Shown here: piece after piece, positions 25,101-37,130 of the stretch | How positions within the stretch are numbered: the stretch's first letter is position 1 | Layout of the letters: every line of letters begins with the position of its first letter | NCBI GenBank assembly: GCA_947247005.1 | Contig: OX365946.1 | Coordinates: 48,138,734 to 48,202,733, forward strand | DNA: 64,000 nt | Source: Spisula solida | Taxonomy: Eukaryota > Mollusca > Bivalvia > Venerida > Mactridae | Direction of reading: 5' to 3' | Position numbers and translations under genes: made by a program | Notes under the pieces: model-generated | What the model was told of the DNA's origin: nothing | The model's input: only the letters and a program-made list of their open reading frames with translations | Databases searched by the model: none

Positions 25101-28100
25101 AGGTCATACAATGATGTCGGTCAAGCTGCACTTGTATACAGGGTGTAAAGAAAGTTTGTTCTCAATGTTTAAGTTTCAATATTTTATTTTTCTGCCCTCA
25201 GAAGACTGTACATTTTTAGGTTAAAATTCAGAGGGTTCTACCATTGTTCTAATCTCTCTGACATTATATAAAGCTATTACAGTAAGAAATTGTCGTTGTC
25301 TACTGCGTACATAGCTCAAATGAAACTTTTTATAAATTTAAATTTTGAGAACGAACTTTTTTATCACCCTGTATATGCTTTTACATAACAAGTTTTCGAC
25401 TTAAAAGTATCCTGTTGTATGGATCAATTATAGCATGTGTATATATCTGTTATTACGTATCTAGATGTATTATCTTGTATTCTGATGTGTTTTGACGTCT
25501 TCTACTTTAGTGTGACATGCAAAAACATAAATGTATGGGCAGTATACATGTATAATGTGATGGTATTTTGTCTAGGTTCGTCGCAGTCGGAGCCACATGT
25601 GCTACCGCCGTAGCGTGCTGTATAATGATAGGTATAATGGTACATGATAATTCTGTTCGTGTTGGAGAAGTTATTCACGGTGAAGTGGATTTTACGTCAT
25701 TTTCTGTGGCATTCGGAACAATATGTTTCGGTTTTGGTGGCCACCCCGCTTTCCCGACATTCCAAGCTGACATGCGAAAACAGACTAATTTCACATGGGC
25801 AGTATTACTCGGATATTTGAGTAAGTTGTTTCTGAATACAGTTTCCTATATGCTATAAAAACTGATGTAGGTTAGTCGTACTAGATTTTGTTTAGTTTGC
25901 ATATTCACGAAAGTGCATTGTATCACACAATTGCATGCAGGGAACCGTTTCGCATAAAACACAATGTCAACAAAGGTTGTATAATTAGGTTTCCACTGGT
26001 TACATTGCACTGTATATGCATACTTAATACCAATGTAAGATACACGGTTAATTAACAACATCATTTAGCTCAATAGTATTACATGGACTCTTCAAATGCT
26101 ACGGCTAGTGTTAGTTAATACAACTAAACACGGGTGGCCGTGGCCGAGTGGTTGGCGCTCTCGTCTACAATTAAAGAGGTCCCTTGTTCGATCCTCGGCA
26201 TGGGGCACTGGACATTTCAGAACCGCTTTTCAGTATTTCCCATCCAACAGGAAATGACCTGACTGGAAGTCCAGAGGTAGTTTCGCGTGTAGTTCTACAC
26301 AAAGAACACGTTTAAGAACCTATGAGAGCTATTGCAGCACGTCCGAATTCCGTCTTTTACAGAAACTTTTAGTCTCTTCACTGGGTGTCATCTACCAATA
26401 AAGCAGGGATAAAACTGACTGGCAACTCTCTACGACTGTCTCCGTTAAACGCAAAAATTCCAACATGACATTGTGTAAAGTACATTTGTCTCCCTTTGCT
26501 AATTAGGTCACCAACGTGTTAATTATTAGCTTTTTAGCTGCGTGAAGCTGGCAGTCCACTGCACCTTAGCTGTTTGCTCCAGAACCGAAACGATATAAAC
26601 AGTTTTAAAGATTTGTTTTATTTACGGGTTATCTTTGAACCAGATTTGGACGATTTCCTAAATGATCTCGAAATATTTATTAGTCAACCACATTGTATAC
26701 TGAGAATATTTAGACATAAACAGTGTAGAAACTTTCCCGATCGAGCAAGTCGGTGATTCCCCAATTTACTTGCCCGATGGGATAATTTTGCTGTGAAACT
26801 TGCCCGATCGGGCAATAGAAACGCCCACTTTTGAAAAATTAATCTGTGCATAAGGATATTTGACGAAGGGGTAACCTAAACACGTTTTATATCACAAAGT
26901 GTATATCTTAAATCCTATCGTTCAAATTCCCTTTGAATGGTCTATATTCTGAGATATTTTTAAAATGTTTAATGTTCACTTTCACGTCCGGGAAAGTTAA
27001 TTTCCCGATTGGGCAAATAAATATATTTTAAATAGTAGAAAGTTGCCCGAAGTGATGACACTGTATTTAGACTGGTCAAAATGGTAGTTTTTAAGGCTTT
27101 TTATCTCAGAATCTAGATGGTTGTTCAGACTTTTACACAGCACTAACCACGGGTAATTCTCAGTTGAATACGCAAAATGACGACAAGTTGAAAAAGATGT
27201 TTATGCCCCCTCCCCCAATCTTTGATGAGGGGTTACATTGCTTTGCACATGTCGGTCGGTCCGTCGGTAGACCACATGATTTTCGTTCAATAACTGTAGA
27301 ACGCTTTGCACTAGGATATTCAAACTTTACATCGAGGTTGGCCTCAACAGTAGATGACCTCTATTGATTTTGAGGTCATTGTGACCTTGACCATTTCTGA
27401 CTATTCAAATTGTTTCCGTTCCATAACTCAATAACGCTTTACCCTAGGATCTTCAAACTTTACATAGAGGTTGGTCAGTAGACGACCCGTATTGATTTTG
27501 AGGTCAGTTGATTGAAGGTCAAGGATATCATGACCTTTACAATTTCTGACTATTTGGCTGCCACGGTCATACGTATTTTTACAAACAACCCTTGTTAAGT
27601 AAATACTAGCCCTCCGTGTAGTTGCAATGTCCACAATTATATGTTGCGTTTCCCTTCTTTTTTCAGTTGTACTTCTGATGTACTTTCCTGTGTCCACCGC
27701 GGGATATTTCATCTATGGCAAACAATTATCCGACAATGTCCTTGATACAGTTTCGTCTGGCCCAGCACATACGATTGTGTCTATTTTGATTATAGCACAT
27801 CTTATGTTAGGGTTTTGCATAGTTATTAATCCATTTTGTCAGGAAATAGAACATCTATGTAAAGTACCTAAACGTAAGTGATGTGTTTACATATGTTGTT
27901 TATTTTCTAATAGTGTACACATGTGTATTGGTTCGATTGTGTTTTGTTTTTCAGTTGTAGTACTCATGACATATGCTCACAAGTAACTAGTTGATGCATA
28001 CATATTCTTCAACCCCATGTATCAGTGCAAAGTGCATTGAAGCCACTAAGTACGTTGGGCCACGGAAACATATTTCACCTTGTACGTCCTTCAAACATAC

Positions 28101-29208
28101 TCGGTTCAGTCTTAACATGTACACATGTATACCAGAAAAATATACTTACCATTTTCATTATTCATGTACTGACGATCGCCATTATTCTCGGATGTCTGAC
28201 CTATTATGATAGAAGAAGTGACAGGTACCTCTAGACAACATATAGCCATTAATGTTTACTTTCAGACTTCACGATCAAGCGGGTGATTTCGAGAACGTCT
28301 ATTGTGATATTTGTGTTATTTGTTGCGGAATCTGTACCACACTTTGGAAGTATCCTGTCGCTGATAGGTGGTTCTACAACAACACTTCTAGCCTATGTTT
28401 TACCTCCATTGTTTTATCTAAAATTGTGTCGACAAAAGCCGTCCCTGGTTGACGACTGGGAACCAGAGTACGTATGATATTTATATATTCCATTCCATAT
28501 GACTTGTTTACTAATAAAATAACCACGGACAGTCAACACAGACAATCATACTAACAAACATTGGTGTGTTAACAGCTCGACTTACAATGAAAACGATTCT
28601 TTTTCTGTCGCCAATATTTTGCGTCCGTTAACAAATACATAACTGTGTTCCTTTTAACTATCTTTTGTCACGGCATTGCCCCATACGCCTTACATGTTTG
28701 TATGCATGTACATTATACAATTATAGAAGGTGTACACAAGTAGGGTACTTTAACAGATATTTATTATTATCATTAATGCAAATAGCTTAAGTTAGCAAAT
28801 GTAATTTTAATCTCCCGATAGAAAGCGTGAACAGAAGCTGTCTTCCTGTTTTAGCGCCATTCTCTTTTCCCACAGTGTAGTGCTTGCCCCGTTCCGACCT
28901 GGTCATGAAAGTGCAACGTCAGCACTACATATTATGGAGCATGGTAATCAGTGTGTATAGAATGAATGAACAGGAGTTTGTTATCTGAAATGTCTGAACT
29001 TTGCAGAATATCGGTGTTATCAAGAGCTAACTTTTCTTTTTCCTTTTACAGGCCTGAGGTACCATTCTACAAAAAAGTATTTTACGGTGAAATTATTCTT
29101 GTCGGAGTTATAGCCGGTGTAGCTTCTACATACTCTGCATTGAAATCATTAATTACCGACGAATTTACTGTGCCATGTTATGTTAGCCCAACCAGGGCTG
29201 CGGGATAG
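22147..29208 (+). CDS. AAAP-family amino-acid transporter, 8 exons, 439 residues
   Basis: Exons: 22147-22176, 22781-22895, 23586-23757, 24571-24762, 25576-25820, 27667-27873, 28266-28467 and 29052-29208 (stop TAG). All have GT-AG borders and the phases join without a break. The protein is a multi-pass carrier of the Aa_trans (SLC32/36/38-like) fold. It opens with GEIAGSGVLALPAA (about residues 32-45), the unwound first helix typical of the family. GGHPAFPTFQADM in exon 5 and HFGSILSLIGGS in exon 7 are further family signatures. About eleven hydrophobic segments can be counted, and length fits the family. The start ATG sits in 'acgATGG'; the N-terminus before helix 1 is short, unlike the long cytosolic tail of VGAT. 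Substrate and membrane (plasma or lysosomal) cannot be read from sequence. For exon 7 I chose the donor 'gtacgt' at 28468 because the alternative at 28472 breaks the frame. Confidence 0.9.
25135..25375. mobile_element. MITE in transporter intron 4, TIR 'tacagggtgt'
   Basis: About 240 bases bounded by 'tatacagggtgtaaagaaag' and, inverted, 'tttttatcaccctgtata'. Both ends continue inward to 'gtttgttctcaa' / 'ttgagaacgaac'. TA flanks suit a Tc1/mariner-type mobiliser. It is non-coding. Confidence 0.8.
26131..26470 (+). repeat. tRNA-derived SINE in transporter intron 5
   Basis: The head is tRNA-like: box A 'tggccgagtggttgg' and box B 'gttcgatcc' about 35 bases further, i.e. an internal RNA polymerase III promoter. 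A unique body follows ('aggaaatgacctgactggaa'). The cloverleaf is too degenerate to be a working tRNA. Bivalve genomes carry many tRNA-headed SINEs of this kind. The 3' limit is uncertain. Confidence 0.7.
27190..27595 (+). repeat. Dispersed repeat, 'cacatgtcggtcggt' family
   Basis: Begins 'tatgccccctcccccaatct', then 'cacatgtcggtcggtccgtc', 'gttcaataactgtagaacgc' and 'tattgattttgaggtcattg', with the second half partly duplicated. Related copies are at 30525-30780 and, inverted, 52795-52990. It ends about 70 bases before exon 6 of the transporter. Confidence 0.8.
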
Positions 29209-29422
29209 TCGTTTGGGACAATGTGTAAAATCTTCCAACTAATTATAGCCATTTTTTACAAAAACATGTTTTGGCGTCGTTTCATATGTGATTAATACTC
29301 AATGATATTAGACGAATTGATCGTTAATACTTTCTTCAAATTCATTTCAATGTACATATAATGTCCACCTCAAACGATGGATGGTATGCTATGTAGAAGT
29401 ACGTACAAATTATTATTTGCAC

Positions 29423-29428
29423 AATAAA
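29423..29428 (+). terminator. Likely poly(A) signal AATAAA of the transporter gene
   Basis: The first canonical AATAAA after the stop, 215 bases downstream, followed by a 'tgttgtg' and 'gtgtgtgt' GT-rich stretch of the kind that binds cleavage factors. Confidence 0.5.
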
Positions 29429-29439
29429 TGTTGTGTAAA

Positions 29440-30524
29440 TAAGTGTGTGTATACATATCAAATACAAGCATTATAATTTCTAATGCTTGATTTATCAACA
29501 CAAACTGTCCAGAAATGCTGATTGTAATAAAATTAATACACACCGTACAGATCTACTTTTCTGACAAATGTAGTTCTGCCCCAAGAAATGTCCGATAGTT
29601 TTTCGACAAGACGCGCAGTAACATTTTGCATTTCTGAAAGAACCAAGAAAAATTCCAGAGTTCTTAATATACGTGTCATTAATTGTGTCCATTGCAGTCA
29701 AAAACAGTTTGTATGTTAATGCTCCTATATATATATATAGTCACTAAAAAAAGCAAATGCAATATGTTTGTCTTTTTGTTTTACATTGAAGGATAGTGCA
29801 GTACGGCTAGCCTAATGTTTTACAGATTTTAAAAAAACAAACTCTTTTCATATTTTTTGTTTCATTTCGTTTGACATGTCATTTTGTTGTTTTATGATGT
29901 TATTTAGTATAAATATACATGTATCATACATACTTGTATTTCGTTTTTCAGTTTCAGTGCACGCAGTTATAATATTTACACTGATTGGCTCTTTCAAAAA
30001 TGCAACACTAATGGAATCTAGATAACTTGTTTTATATTAAATTGTTAATATTTCTGAACACAATTCTGTGCGTGTGCTATTGGCTGGCATGAGATTTTAA
30101 CTCAATGTACATTCACGACAGTGTTGCATTTAATCATGAAATTACAAACACCGAAACTGTCCGGGGAATTGATTGGTTGATGCTAAAAACACGAAATAAG
30201 ACGGTTTACCACACACCAACAAGATGGTATTTTTAAAATGCTTTTTAAGGATAACCTCACATTACTACTAATTTATATATAGTCAATGGGGATATAATTC
30301 GGATTAGCCGTATAGTGGGCAAATGCCAGCTATTCTTAACCTAAATTAAGCTTTAAATGTATCATTGTTGCTTTAATTCTGTCTTCATGATAAGCACGGA
30401 CACTTGTACACAAACTTTATCAACGAAAAAGAAGCACAGCCGCATTATCATTCCGACAAAACACAGAAGGACGCACGGCACTAAACGTGCCATATACATT
30501 TTGTTTATGTCATCGTTTTTATAT
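29440..30524. other. Intergenic, no recognisable gene
   Basis: AT-rich DNA with a short (TA)n run at 29730. I see no exon-like block or repeat family shared with other parts of the window. Confidence 0.5.
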
Positions 30525-30780
30525 CCCCCCATCTGATGAGGGACTGTATTGCTTTGCACATGTCGGTCGATCTGTTGGTCAGTCGGTAGACCAAATGGTT
30601 TCCGTTCAATAACTTAAGAACGCTTTACTCTAGGATTCTCACACTTTGCATGGAGGTTGGTCATCAATAGTAGATTACTCCTATTGAGGTCAGTAGGTCA
30701 AGGTCTTTGTGACCTGTACCATTTTTGACTATTGGACTGCCATGAGGCATATGTGTTTTACCAAAATCTCGTCTATTTTA
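30525..30780 (+). repeat. Dispersed repeat, 'cacatgtcggtcggt' family, second copy
   Basis: 'atccccccatctgatgaggg', 'cacatgtcggtcgatctgtt', 'ttccgttcaataacttaaga' and 'tagtagattactcctattga' match the order of blocks at 27190-27595. Confidence 0.8.
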
Positions 30781-30795
30781 ACATTGTGAAGGGTG

Positions 30796-31055
30796 TATAG
30801 TCCAGAGAATTTGACATTACTCTCGACCTTCAATTAGCATAATTTAACAGCTGATATATTGTCTATATTTATAACCAGGTTGTATGTTTTCATAAGCGGG
30901 GAGTATCACGAAGATGCTCGAGGTGTAATACCAACACAAATCTAAAGAACCGACATTGCACGGTTTACTCGCGGCAATTTATATATTCAACGCAAGTACC
31001 TTGTAATATATTCATGCATAAAGGTCAGGATCATGTCAAAATGTCTGAGCTATAT
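30796..31055 (+). mobile_element. MITE, about 260 bases, TIR 'tatagtccagagaatttgac'
   Basis: The left end 'tatagtccagagaatttgac' pairs with the right end, whose complement reads 'tatagctcagacattttgac'. The interior blocks 'catgcataaaggtcaggatc' and 'catattcaacg'-like sequence recur in copies at 39308-39558, 49649-49912 (inverted) and 62373-62586. It is non-coding and TA-flanked. Confidence 0.8.
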
Positions 31056-31509
31056 GCAGGTTGTAAAAAATCAATTGGATAGTCATTCCACATATTCGCT
31101 CTATTTGTTGAAAATGTCATCAAAAATAAAATACGTCTTGGCTAAGCTATGGGTAAATATATACATGAACACTTATAAGATTTGTTGAGTGTACGTGCTG
31201 CGTTTTCAATGCCGTTTAGTGTACAGTGTCCAAATGATCAACCTTAATGGCATACAGGGAAAGGAAAATGGAGCTGTATTAGTGAAAACAGTTCCTGTAA
31301 AATGTATTCAGCTTCTAAGCCATACTTTGGTTTCTAACCTACATAGTTATATAGTTGTTCGGTCATGTGTAACACTGACTACGAATACAACCACATAGTT
31401 TAAAAGGTGTTGTTTTCATATCGGTTTGAAAATTCTACATGCATAATAAGAAATTACACATTGAAGCTAAAGAGTTGTTTATTGTGTTTAAACGTAGATT
31501 TGCACTGTG

Positions 31510-31940
31510 ACAAGTTATGGAGTATATATAGTAGTATTTAGTTGTACAGATATAGTTACTGTAGTATTTAGTGGTAGATCCACTACATGTACTATCAAGT
31601 GGTTGATACAGTAATATTTATTGAACAAATCTTGTGGTATTTGCGGTAGATCCAGTCGTATTTAGTGGTATATCCAGTCATATTTAGCGATAGATCCCGT
31701 AGTGTTTGTGGTAGATCCAGTCGTATTTAGTGGTATATCCAGTCATATTTAGCGATATATCCCGTAGTGTTTGTGGTATATCCAGTCATATTTAGCTATA
31801 TATCCCAGTGTTTGCGGTAGATCCAGTCATATTTCGAGGTCGATCCAGTAGTATTTAGTGGTAGAGACAGTAGTATTTAGTGGTAGAGACAGTAGTATTT
31901 GCGCCAGAATCAGTAGTATTTAATGGTAGATCCAAGTCGT
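31510..31940. repeat. Minisatellite, about 21-base unit 'agtatttagtggtagatcc'
   Basis: About twenty degenerate units of 20-22 bases, e.g. 'gtagtatttagtggtagatc', with variants 'cgatatatcccg' and 'tgcggtagatcca'. There is a higher-order doublet, visible as alternating 'tcgtatttagtgg' and 'tcatatttagcga' units near 31660-31790. It lies between the transporter gene and the first Cys-rich peptide gene. Confidence 0.85.
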
Positions 31941-32293
31941 AGATCTTATACATGTAGTTTACAAGTATATTGCCTAAGTGGTACCTATAAAAGATATACA
32001 ATCTTATAGTACTACGGGCATAGTCTGCCACTATTTGTTACACTTTTACCATATTCGTACAATAGTTAACCAATTACCTTTTGTTGACATGTAGAATAAT
32101 GTAATTACATTGTTTTATGACGCCTTGTGATGACGCCATATTCTATAGTGTGGCTGGTTTAATTCTTATTGGTTAAAACGGCATTCTTTCGCATCGTCCG
32201 CAACATCCTTTCAGATCAAGTTTTTACTTAATATGTTCAAAATATTAAATAAAGTAAGTAATAAGTGTTGGCATCGGTGATAACATACCACAG

Positions 32294-32518
32294 TTACATC
32301 GGTACGTCCCTCGGCTGTGACGCAGTTTCAGGAAGGATTAAACATCGACAACGTCTGCCCACAATGACACATTTGCTTCTATTTCCTCTAGCGGCGCAGC
32401 TGTTCCCTTTATCATCGCATTGACGAGGCTTTCCCCAAGAAGGAAATGGATAACAATTTGACGTCACACAGGTAACTAGGCAACATATCATTATAAGAAC
32501 ACACGTTGTGGTATTCAT
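32294..32518 (-). CDS. Secreted six-cysteine basic peptide A, 74 residues
   Basis: Reads MNTTTCVLIMICCLVTCVTS (signal peptide, probable cut after S20) followed by a mature region with cysteines spaced C-x11-C-x6-C-x8-C-x6-C-x1-C, ending CRC plus a 15-residue tail. The mature part has about ten Arg/Lys against four acidic residues. The paralogue at 37671-37892 shares the signal-peptide pattern and the x6/x8/x6/x1 spacing. The whole coding region is in one exon: a splice acceptor ending 'ccattgcag' lies just before 'gtaccttataatcgttgcc' and the ATG, so the leader is spliced. Small, cationic, disulphide-rich and duplicated suggests an antimicrobial or venom-like effector. The final CxC recalls CS-alpha-beta defensins but their Cx3C helix motif is absent, so I do not assign a named family. 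Confidence 0.8.
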   Translation of the reverse strand: MNTTTCVLIMICCLVTCVTSNCYPFPSWGKPRQCDDKGNSCAARGNRSKCVIVGRRCRCLILPETASQPRDVPM

Positions 32519-33032
32519 GGCAACGATTATAAGGTACCTGCAATGGCTGAAAGACAAAAAAAAGTGAAAACACAATTTCGAATTAGAGACAAAACTATTT
32601 AACTATTACATTTACATGAAAGCTTCAATAATATTAACAAGTTGTTGAATAATTTTAGTTGAAATAAATGGACTGCGCTGTTCTAAGATAACCGAATTCT
32701 ATGTCACACACATTGAAACACTATGGTGAAGTACGATGCATAAAAAGGTGGTGTCACACAGACTGAATCCGCCTACAACCATGTATAAAACGGTGTTGTC
32801 AAAGGATCTAACTAACAAATACGAAACACACATCAATATAAATAAGGCAACACCATACTAACTACATGTATAGCTAGTTAGTATAGCTAACACACTTTGC
32901 AGCTGAACATAATCAGCTATTTATGTGATAAAAATGAACAACCGTATAAACCAGTCTAAAGCAACAGCAATTAACAAGAGATATACGTTTACGTTCTAAG
33001 AGTGTAACTATAATAATATAAAAAACAATCTT

Positions 33033-33185
33033 ACCTTTGTAGTTGTACGATACTATTTTTTTCAGTACAAGAACAAAATTAACAAACTGTAAATTCGATT
33101 GTCTCGTCGGTGTTCTTCTATGTGTTAGTTTACGATCATAATGAGCAACTTGACGAACAAGGATGTCCGTAAACATGCGTGATGT
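33033..33185 (-). promoter_or_regulatory. Probable leader exon and promoter region of peptide gene A
   Basis: On the - strand a good donor ('caaag|gtaaga', at about 33033) could join the acceptor before the peptide A ATG. About 140 bases upstream, 'aaacaggaaacatcacgc' and 'ggacatcc' also occur, in the same order and at similar distance, upstream of peptide gene B ('caacaggaaatcccatac', 'ggacatccgg', about 38360-38405). The shared 'acaggaaa' could be an ETS-type site. The exon limits are inferred. Confidence 0.45.
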
Positions 33186-33200
33186 TTCCTGTTTACTTAA

Positions 33201-33429
33201 TTATATTTGAATAGTACCATTATCACGCAAGATGCAGTCAAAATATCGTGTTATCACACATTTAAATGGTAAAAGGGTGTTGATGAGAGCTGCCTCCTTC
33301 CTGTAGTAATTGGTGTCTGTTTTCGTCCAACTCCAGACAGTAGAAAGTACGTGGGCATCCAGTTTTCCCTTGCGTAATTGGCCAATGACCTCCGGTTGCC
33401 AGAGGATGCGTCTGCGTCTTGTGGCCATA
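33201..33429 (-). CDS. Unrecognised open frame, uncertain
   Basis: From an ATG at 33429 the - strand reads MATRRRRILWQPEVIGQLRK and continues for 75 residues to a stop at 33201. The start is basic and the composition is more protein-like than other short frames nearby. It has no signal peptide, no repeat and no family motif I know. It lies directly upstream of the leader of peptide gene A in the same orientation. It may be chance; kept only because of its composition. Confidence 0.15.
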
Positions 33430-33504
33430 ACACTATATGTAAAGTGCCTTTGAATGAGTGTTCGCATGAAAGGGGCGCTATATAGAGCTGGTATATTTAA
33501 CAAA

Positions 33505-34908
33505 ACGAATGACCAGTATGGTGTATAATTATAATGTACGGGTATTTTGTTGTAACGTGAACATCTTGAAGTTTCAATATATCACACAGAGATATAGGTA
33601 AGTAGTCTAATTCTTCACGGTAAGATACACACTGTGGGTCTGACACGTCCTGTAGGGTAGTCTACATTACTTAACCAATCACATTCTTTCAAAATTGTTT
33701 AACCTAAGTAAATGTATATTATGAAACGACTCAGTAATTGTACGTCAACATTTCGTACACCAATTGGACTGTTGGTATATTCCTAATCATGATTTTAAAA
33801 TGTGATTTTATATTGGTACTCACAGAACATCGCTGCTGATTTGAGCATCCAAACAAAAAGGTTTGAGCACATATAACGCCGATCTTTCATTTACTGCAAT
33901 TGCTTTCATTGCCGTACAGTACATACAAGGTCCTCGTATAGATATTTATTTCAGAGCAGGCATGATTTTGTTCCTGTTTATATGAACGAGTTGATCCGTT
34001 TAAACATCCAAACAATTCTGAGATAAGACTCAACAACTCATCGAGTTCTTGAACACGCCACAAACCATAACTAAAATTATGGTATAAGGCTTTTTGACAA
34101 AGGCGCGACCAGAAACAAACATGAAAAGGTTTTAATGAACCATCTGATTGTTTCAAAATGGCACTAAAGACTAACCTTTCTAAAATGGCTTATCAGTAAT
34201 TTTCAGTAACATACTTTTAAAGACCTGTTTCATAGACATATCTTAGCTAAGATGAGACTTTTCCATTAATTATTGAAAACATACTAAGTGACGAGCATTG
34301 CCTTTATTTGCTAGACTAAGTCAGTTTTCTGCTGAAGAATGGCAGACATATGAGTGCCTCCATCCGTTTTGGAACCCGGTCGACAGATTAGACGACACGC
34401 CATACGTTTTGGTTCCTTATGATTATGCGAGTTCTCATAACTTTGCTTGAATGTACTAGCTTTTTTGGCTGCCTTCGAATAACACATGACCATTTCAATC
34501 TTAGCTATGATATGTCTATGAAACGGGCTCCTGATCTGCACGGATCCATTAAATCAACAGTCGTGTGTACAGCGCTTTAGAGGCTTCATTTATAAGTTGC
34601 TGAACATTTTGTTGTTTACAATAACTGATATTCAACAATAATATTTATCATGTAATATCGACATCTATAATTCCACTATCAAAGGTTGCACTAAATAGGG
34701 CTGGCCGAGATAATGGATTATTTTGTTTGTGTTTCATCGACACCATCCATTCATTAACACGCAACTTCTGCCTTGGCTGACGCATCTACCGGATAAATCG
34801 AAACTGTCATTTTCCAATCGAAGACAGATCTTTGTGGTACTACACTAGTTGCTAAGCAACACACCACATAGGAATACAGCCCTACGTTCAAGGAAAGCTA
34901 CATGCAAT
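33505..34908. other. Intergenic with one decayed tRNA-like SINE fragment (34315-34400)
   Basis: Mostly featureless. At 34315-34400 'gaatggcagacatatgagtg' and 'cctccatccgttttggaacc' match the tRNA-like unit at 57715-57795 with substitutions, so both are copies of one SINE read on the - strand. Nothing else was recognised. Confidence 0.5.
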
Positions 34909-36017
34909 AAAAGCTCCGCGAGTCGCAAGTGTCGCCTGACGAAATGCAAATTTGTCATGGAAAACTATCCAGTATTGGGCTACATATCAGACTCACAAGA
35001 GCTCTCTAGTCATCTGAACTAAAAACGACAAAGCGATGCTCTGGACAAAAAAATGTCCTGATAAAATCAATCTGAAGGGAGTTATGATTCTTGCGCACTG
35101 CACTTCATGTCACAGCAAAGAAACATGCATTCCTATTTTTGAGTCATTAATAGTTATGGTGACAAAGTTATGCCACGGACAAGAAATGCTTATAAAATCA
35201 ATCAAAGGGAAAAAATTGAAAAATGGCACCAGGTAGATTTACGGTTCTTGTGTACTGCAAGGCAAAGTTATGGTTCTTGCGCACTGCATTTCTGCTTATT
35301 GCAAGAAACATACATACAAAATCTTGAGTCATTTGAACTTAAGGTGACCAAGTTATGCTCCGGACAAGAAATGCTCTAATAAAATCAATCAAAGGGAAAT
35401 AATTCAAAAACTATGACAGGTAGAGTTATGGTTCCTGCGCACTGCACTTCGGCTTATTGCAAGAAACATGCCTATCAATTCTTGAGTCATTTGAACGTAA
35501 GGTGACAAAGTTATGCTCCGGACAAGAAATGCTCTAATAAAATCAATCAAAGGGAAATAATTCAAAAACTATGACAGGTAGAGTTATGGTTCTTGCGCAC
35601 TGCACTCCGGTTTATTGCAAGAAACATGCATACCAAATCTAGAGTCATTTGAGCATAAGGTGACAAAGTTATGCTCCGGACAAGAAATGCTCTAATAAAA
35701 TCAATCAAAGGGAAATAATTCAAAAACTATGACAGGTAGAGTTATGGTTCTTGCGCACTGCACTTCGGCTTATTGCAAGAAACATGCATACCAAATCTAG
35801 AGTCATTTGAACGTAAGGTGACAAAGTTATACTCCGGACAAGAAATGCTCTAATAAAATCAATCAAAGGGAAATAATTCAAAAACTATGACAGGTAGAGT
35901 TATGGTTCTTGCGCACTGCACTCCGGCTTATTGCAAGAAACATGCATACCAATTCTTGAGTCATTTGAACTTAAGGTGACAAAGTTATGCTCCGGACAAG
36001 CAATTTGTGACGCCGCC

Positions 36018-36048
<31 letters not shown>

Positions 36049-36105
36049 CCACCACCGCCGCCGCCGCCAAAGTAACACCTATATGTCGCCTTTTCAGGCG
36101 ACACA
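34909..36105 (+). repeat. 158-base-unit tandem element, long version, ending in a (GCC)n tract
   Basis: Same start ('aaaagctccgcgagtcgcaa') and same final unit edge ('ctccggacaagcaattt') as 3856-4445, but with about seven units. Those from 35340 on are nearly identical, each with 'aaatgctctaataaaatcaa' and 'atgacaggtagagttatggt'. After the last unit comes a (GCC)n tract at 36010-36069, then 'gtcgccttttcaggcgacac'. The latter echoes inverted the 'gtgtcgcctga' near the element's start, so short terminal inverted repeats are likely. Confidence 0.85.
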
Positions 36106-36469
36106 AAAATTACGGATTTTATCGATATAATCCTTCGTTGTACGCTTCGTTTGCGGCAAACAAGTATTAGTATAAATCCCCGTTTTTTCTGTCCTCTTTC
36201 CGCCATTTTGTTTACATTAAACGTTTTAGTCACTCCACATCCGGATATGGTTAGCCAAACTTCGCTAACGTGAAATACATGTTTTTTAAACATAAGGTTC
36301 AACTAACCACATGTTCGTACCAGTTACGAAACGTACGTCACGTAATGTTTCCTTGAACACAAGGCAGGACACGGTATTTATGATGATTTAATCAGTGTCT
36401 GCAATAACAAGTCACAATGAACTGTGAAAACATATTTCTAAATAGAGACATTATAAACAAGTAATTAAG

Positions 36470-37130
36470 AATTGCAAGCAATACAGAAGTCCCCTACCGG
36501 TTTTAAGCCATTTTCAATGTTTCTGTTGCCATAGCAACCACAATTTTTGTCAGAATCAAAATATTATTAGACGTGCATAATCCCCTTATTGCCCCCTATC
36601 CACCTATCAAGTTTCATAAACTTAGCTTGGAAACTGTTTGAGTTATGTCAGGATCCAGATTTTTTGACGGACGGACGGACGTTCCAACATTTGGGGTTTA
36701 CGGGGCTTTTCCTTTGATCTTTATGTGGTTTTTTTCCACATAAAACCTTTAAATATTTTAAAAGTTTCTGTTACCATGGAAACAACAATTTTTGTCTGAA
36801 TTAAAATATCCAGATGTGCATAATCTACTTATTGGCACCTACCCATATACAAAGTTTCAATAAATCTAGCTGGGAAAGTGTAAGAGTTATGCAAGGGTCC
36901 AGATTTTGAAGTATTTTCACTATTTCCGTATCCATAGCAACCACAATTTGTATCGTAATCTAAATATTTTTAGACGTTCATAATCCCCTTAGTGCCCCCT
37001 ATCCACATACCAAGTTTCATAAACATAGCTTTGAAACTGTTTCAGGTAATTTAGGATCCAGATTTTTTGACGGACGGACGAGTGTAACCAATAGTCCTAT
37101 TAGGTTAAAGCCGGCAGGGAACTAACAACC
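36470..37130 (-). repeat. 'cctaccggttt' dispersed repeat, three diverged units
   Basis: A copy in reverse orientation followed by two more diverged units, each with 'ccatagcaaccacaattttt'-like, 'gacgtgcataatccccttat' and 'ggatccagattttttgacgg' blocks and '(ggac)n' runs. This is the largest copy in the window. Confidence 0.8.

Noticed and set aside
31510..31940. CRISPR-like array of short repeats
   Set aside because: Units abut without unique spacers; this is a minisatellite in a eukaryotic genome.
35985..36302. Poly-glycine and poly-alanine frames on both strands
   Set aside because: Produced by the (GCC)n tract at 36010-36069; no start context, splice sites or flanking domain.
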